Notes under the pieces: generated by a model
Told to the model about the DNA's origin: nothing
Databases searched by the model: none
What the model saw: the letters and a program-made list of their open reading frames with translations, nothing else
Part shown: piece by piece, positions 54,940-57,709 of the stretch
Numbering within the stretch: position 1 is the stretch's first letter
Layout: each line of letters begins with the position of its first letter
Position numbers and translations under genes: made by a program
Assembly: GCF_013214175.1 (NCBI RefSeq)
Contig: NZ_JABSPA010000001.1
Span: 550,810-608,518 of the forward strand
Direction of reading: 5' to 3'
Length of the DNA: 57,709 nucleotides
Origin: Colwellia sp.
Lineage (GTDB): Bacteria; Pseudomonadota; Gammaproteobacteria; Enterobacterales; Alteromonadaceae

Positions 54940-55635
54940 ATGAAAAAACAACAAGGTATTAAACTCAGTGTCATCGCTTTAGCGGCATCACTGGTAATTG
55001 GTTGTACCGCTACGACTAACTCAACGAATGCGCCACAAGTCTCGTCAGATGGCATGGAATTAAAAACATCTACCCGCTCTACCATCGCTTATAAAAAAGA
55101 AGGTGTTGATTTTTCGGAGTATGAAAAAGTACAAATACTACCTAGTGCTGTCGCCTTTAAAAAAAACTGGCAACGTGATTATAATCGCAATGAAACCTCG
55201 CTCTCTACTCGTGTAAAAGATAAAGATGTTATGCGTATTAAAGCTGATGTCGCTAAATTATTTGATGAAGTATTTAAAGATGAGTTTGGAAAAGATGCAA
55301 AGTTTCCTCTTGTAGATAAGGTCAGTTCAAATACCTTGGTTATCAGACCCGCCATTATTAACTTAGATGTTACCGCTCCTGATATTCAGTCAGCAACTAA
55401 CGTAAGACGTTATGCTAGTGACGCTGGTAAAGCAACGCTATATTTAGAGCTTTATGATGGTGTTAGTGGTGAGATTTTAGCACGTATTGTTAGTGCGTCT
55501 GTTGCAGGTGATGACAGTTATTATCACTGGGCAACTCGTGTTTCTAACCGTGCCGATGCTAAGCGAATGATAAGAAAGTGGGCTAAAACATTACGCACTA
55601 AGTATGATGAAGCTCATATGCCAAAAACTAAATAA
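54940..55635 (+). CDS. DUF3313-like lipoprotein
   Basis: This 231-residue protein has a lipobox (LVIGCTATT), then DFSEYEKVQILPSAV and VIRPAIINLDVTAPD, and a later LYLELYDGVSGEILARIV. These fit the DUF3313 family of envelope lipoproteins, whose function is unknown. The ATG at 54940 is preferred to 54919 because AAGGAA lies 6-8 bases before it. The gene follows the repeat protein by 117 bases and precedes the third barrel by 22. Confidence 0.75.
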   Translation: MKKQQGIKLSVIALAASLVIGCTATTNSTNAPQVSSDGMELKTSTRSTIAYKKEGVDFSEYEKVQILPSAVAFKKNWQRDYNRNETSLSTRVKDKDVMRIKADVAKLFDEVFKDEFGKDAKFPLVDKVSSNTLVIRPAIINLDVTAPDIQSATNVRRYASDAGKATLYLELYDGVSGEILARIVSASVAGDDSYYHWATRVSNRADAKRMIRKWAKTLRTKYDEAHMPKTK

Positions 55636-55657
55636 GTTAAATGAGTAAAGTATATAA

Positions 55658-56998
55658 ATGAAGATGGTTGTTAATTATTATTTAGTGAAAATTTCAGTAA
55701 CGTTGTTTTTAATTAACGCCTTGCTAGTTGTTACTATCAGTTCTGCACAAGCGAAACCGCCAAGTCAGGTTAAGTATTCGGTGCAGCGACAAGAAAATAC
55801 TAAAATGCGTGAAAGCTTAGTATTGCCTTATGCTTTTAGCACCGATGATATGGGTACGGTTATTGGTATAGGTGCTATGGCTACAGGCCTCTATCAAAAA
55901 CAAATGACGGTGGGTGGCACCGTTTATGGCGGCGGAGATTCTAAAGGCCTAGCCTTAAGTTTATGGGACTATCGTATTTTAGATAGTGAGCGCTTTTTTT
56001 TCAGCGCCATTGGTATGGTGGGCGAGTATCCATTACTACGTGCTTATTCACCTTTACCGGGGGAGTTTTCAGCACCATCATCGCCGCGCGCAGGCTCTAA
56101 TGACTCCAGCTTTGATGATTTTATCCAAGCCGAGGGTTCAAGTAACTGGTGGGACGTGAAGTTAGAATATGTTTTACCCTGGGGCAGTGCAGAAAAGCAA
56201 AGTATGGCCACTTATCAATTACAGGGCGGCTTATTGGCAAATGAAGTTCAAATAGCGGACTGGAATCCGTTTAAAACCGGTACCAGTGTTTTGATTGCCA
56301 GGCAGTTTAATCGTTACCAGCAATATAGAGATGAAGACGGAGAGCTGTCTGGTGCTGTCCATGGCCTAGAATTGGGACTGCTTTATGATAATACCGACTT
56401 TCCAGTAAATCCAAGTCAAGGTAGTTCACAATATATAGCCTTTAGTTATAACCCTCAGTGGCTAGAGTCGAAAGAGCAGTGGACCTTTGTCGAAATGGAA
56501 GCCAGTAAATATTTTTCCTTAGGTGCTAATTCATTCGCTAAACAAAATATTATTGCTGTTAATGCTTGGCTTGGCTATTCACCAAGCTGGCAAGTTAGCC
56601 AAGATGATGCAGGAAATAACCTAGTTACCCATAATCCGCCTTTTCTTGAAGGCGCAACCTTAGGTGGTATGTATCGGCTACGAGGCTTTAGGCAAAATCG
56701 CTTTCATGATAAAGCGGCTATCTATGCAACAGCTGAATACCGGATGACTTTGGACTATAACCCAATAGCTAATGTACGCTGGCTAAATTTTTTACATCTA
56801 GATTGGCTACAAACGGTATTTTATGTGGAAGGGGGCAGGGTATCGCCGACTCTTCATCGAGATACGCTGTTCTCCGATTGGAAAACTGATGTTGGTGTTT
56901 CATTACGAGCATTAACCGCTGGTATTTTGGTGCGGTTGGACTTTACTCAATCAAAAGAAGGCACCAGTACTTGGTTGATGGTTGGGCATCCTTTTTAG
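55658..56998 (+). CDS. BamA/TamA-like outer-membrane barrel without POTRA domains (third copy)
   Basis: The 446-residue protein has a signal peptide ending near AQAKPP. The barrel begins SLVLPYAFSTDDMGTVIGIG and has GLLYDNTDFPVNPSQGSSQYIAF, the counterpart of the NP-G motif in the other two. GMYRLRGFRQNRFHDKAAIY is the strongest match to the surface-antigen family (RGF/Y loop that plugs the BamA barrel). It ends in Phe. It follows the DUF3313-like gene by 22 bases, so it is likely co-transcribed. Confidence 0.82.
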   Translation: MKMVVNYYLVKISVTLFLINALLVVTISSAQAKPPSQVKYSVQRQENTKMRESLVLPYAFSTDDMGTVIGIGAMATGLYQKQMTVGGTVYGGGDSKGLALSLWDYRILDSERFFFSAIGMVGEYPLLRAYSPLPGEFSAPSSPRAGSNDSSFDDFIQAEGSSNWWDVKLEYVLPWGSAEKQSMATYQLQGGLLANEVQIADWNPFKTGTSVLIARQFNRYQQYRDEDGELSGAVHGLELGLLYDNTDFPVNPSQGSSQYIAFSYNPQWLESKEQWTFVEMEASKYFSLGANSFAKQNIIAVNAWLGYSPSWQVSQDDAGNNLVTHNPPFLEGATLGGMYRLRGFRQNRFHDKAAIYATAEYRMTLDYNPIANVRWLNFLHLDWLQTVFYVEGGRVSPTLHRDTLFSDWKTDVGVSLRALTAGILVRLDFTQSKEGTSTWLMVGHPF

Positions 56999-57125
56999 CT
57001 TTTACTGAAAAATAGATAAAGTAGTTAAAAAGTAAAAATTAATGCGTACTAATGCAGCTTTATGGATGAAAATAAATCAATCGGTTAACTTTTTGAAAAA
57101 AGTAAGAGAATTTACAGATTTTCTG

Positions 57126-57153
57126 TTGACAGCTTTTTCTATCTCCCTATAAT
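57126..57153 (+). promoter_or_regulatory. Strong sigma-70 promoter of the tRNA-Val array
   Basis: The -35 box TTGACA (57126-57131) and the -10 box TATAAT (57148-57153) are both perfect, with a 16-base spacer. The GC-rich stretch ACGCCCC follows the -10, a discriminator typical of stringently controlled stable-RNA promoters. Confidence 0.93.
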
Positions 57154-57211
57154 ACGCCCCACTGAAACGCAGACGGTATAGCCTGAAACGTGACAGTGTT
57201 TAGCAGTAAAC

Positions 57212-57287
57212 GGACGATTAGCTCAGTTGGGAGAGCACCGCCCTTACAAGGCGGGGGTCACTGGTTCAAGCCCAGTATCGTCCACCA
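57212..57287 (+). tRNA. tRNA-Val(UAC), first copy
   Basis: 76 bases with acceptor stem GGACGAT/ATCGTCC, D arm, anticodon stem CCGCC/GGCGG around CTTACAA, T arm and encoded CCA. The anticodon is UAC for valine. A hairpin CTTTATTCT/AGAATAAAG starts right after the CCA (57288-57315), possibly for 3' processing. Confidence 0.98.
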
Positions 57288-57336
57288 CTTTATTCTTAAG
57301 TAAGTTAGAATAAAGAGGGTATTTAGCTAAAGAAAA

Positions 57337-57370
57337 GGTTCAAGCCTGCTCTTAAAGTAAATGTCCACCA
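57337..57370 (+). pseudogene. tRNA 3'-end remnant within the spacer
   Basis: GGTTCAAGCC followed at 57363-57376 by GTCCACCACTTTAT repeats the T loop and 3' end of the valine tRNA and its downstream bases, but without pairing arms. The same remnant occurs in the next unit at 57564-57597. It looks like a decayed duplicate. Confidence 0.6.
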
Positions 57371-57438
57371 CTTTATTTTCTTATCTAATAAGTAATGAAG
57401 TGAAAATTCTTTTTCCATAAAGAATTAAAACACAAAAT

Positions 57439-57514
57439 GGACGATTAGCTCAGTTGGGAGAGCACCGCCCTTACAAGGCGGGGGTCACTGGTTCAAGCCC
57501 AGTATCGTCCACCA
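57439..57514 (+). tRNA. tRNA-Val(UAC), second copy
   Basis: The sequence is identical to the first copy over its 76 bases, with the anticodon UAC and encoded CCA. It has no separate promoter of note and is probably processed from the same transcript. Confidence 0.98.
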
Positions 57515-57665
57515 CTTTATTCTTAAGTAAGTTAGAATAAAGAGGGTATTTAGCTAAAGAAAAGGTTCAAGCCTGCTCTTAAAGTAAATGTCCACCACTT
57601 TATTTTCTTATCTAATAAGTAATGAAGTGAAAATTCTTTTTCCATAAAGAATTAAAACACAAAAT

Positions 57666-57709
57666 GGACGATTAGCTCAGTTGGGAGAGCACCGCCCTTA
57701 CAAGGCGGG
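57666..57709 (+). tRNA. tRNA-Val(UAC), third copy, cut by the window end
   Basis: The first 44 bases match the two preceding copies, through the anticodon stem GGCGG. The 3' part lies beyond the window. Confidence 0.95.

Larger units (their letters stand above)
57212..57709 (+). repeat. 227-bp tandem repeat carrying tRNA-Val
   Basis: The unit of tRNA plus spacer begins at 57212, 57439 and 57666. The first two copies look identical throughout, spacer included; the third is cut by the window end after 44 bases. Confidence 0.95.

Noticed and set aside
57337..57370. An additional functional tRNA in the spacer
   Set aside because: Only the T-loop-like and 3' end portions are present; no acceptor or anticodon stems can be formed.

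Overview
The window looks like chromosomal DNA from an AT-rich marine gammaproteobacterium of the Alteromonadales, most likely Colwellia or a close relative. This is an inference from the GlnS, ProS, IlvIH, AlaA/YfbR and MarC types, the many c-di-GMP and chemotaxis proteins, the abundant outer-membrane barrels, and a dnaK lacking grpE/dnaJ neighbours (two dnaK genes are known in Colwellia). No prophage, insertion sequence with a transposase, or CRISPR array was seen.

Positions 1-18800 hold the most distinctive region. After the 3' part of a tRNA-Leu comes a periplasmic binding protein paired with a membrane histidine kinase. An alginate-type exopolysaccharide locus follows: AlgD-like GDP-mannose dehydrogenase on the minus strand, then on the plus strand a SLOG-like protein, Alg44 (PilZ plus HlyD-like), Alg8 (GT2 synthase), an SGNH protein (AlgJ/AlgX role), a Sel1-repeat AlgK-like protein, AlgI (MBOAT) and a 700-residue exported protein of unknown type. 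The canonical AlgG, AlgL, AlgE, AlgF and AlgA are not here. The locus ends with a sigma-54 response regulator and a receiver protein with a degenerate HD-GYP domain. Two good -24/-12 promoter matches precede the SLOG gene and alg44. A recurring TTTGCAA element lies in all three relevant intergenic regions, including a 23-bp inverted repeat. This suggests a self-contained sigma-54/enhancer-binding-protein regulon controlling a c-di-GMP-gated polymer.

Positions 18800-39000 are mostly housekeeping: a Cache-type chemoreceptor with a 38-bp palindrome upstream, glnS, an enlarged MltF-like lytic transglycosylase with two solute-binding domains, and an outer-membrane barrel. The ilvIH operon follows with a newly read 27-codon Val/Leu-rich leader peptide and attenuator, then a DUF4136 lipoprotein, a full HD-GYP response regulator, yfbR and alaA separated by a MITE-like element, a GFA-family protein, proS, a pentapeptide-repeat potassium channel, a GNAT enzyme and an S4 protein.

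Positions 39000-57000 hold envelope genes: three BamA/TamA-like barrels without POTRA domains, a DUF3604 lipoprotein with HupE-like and parvulin-like partners, a MarC transporter, a dnaK divergent from a Crp/Fnr regulator with a TGTCA-N6-TGACA operator candidate, a sulfatase, a protein with three internal repeats and a Tyr/Gly/Trp-rich segment, and a DUF3313-like lipoprotein. The window closes with three copies (the last cut) of tRNA-Val(UAC) in an exact 227-bp tandem array behind a strong promoter.
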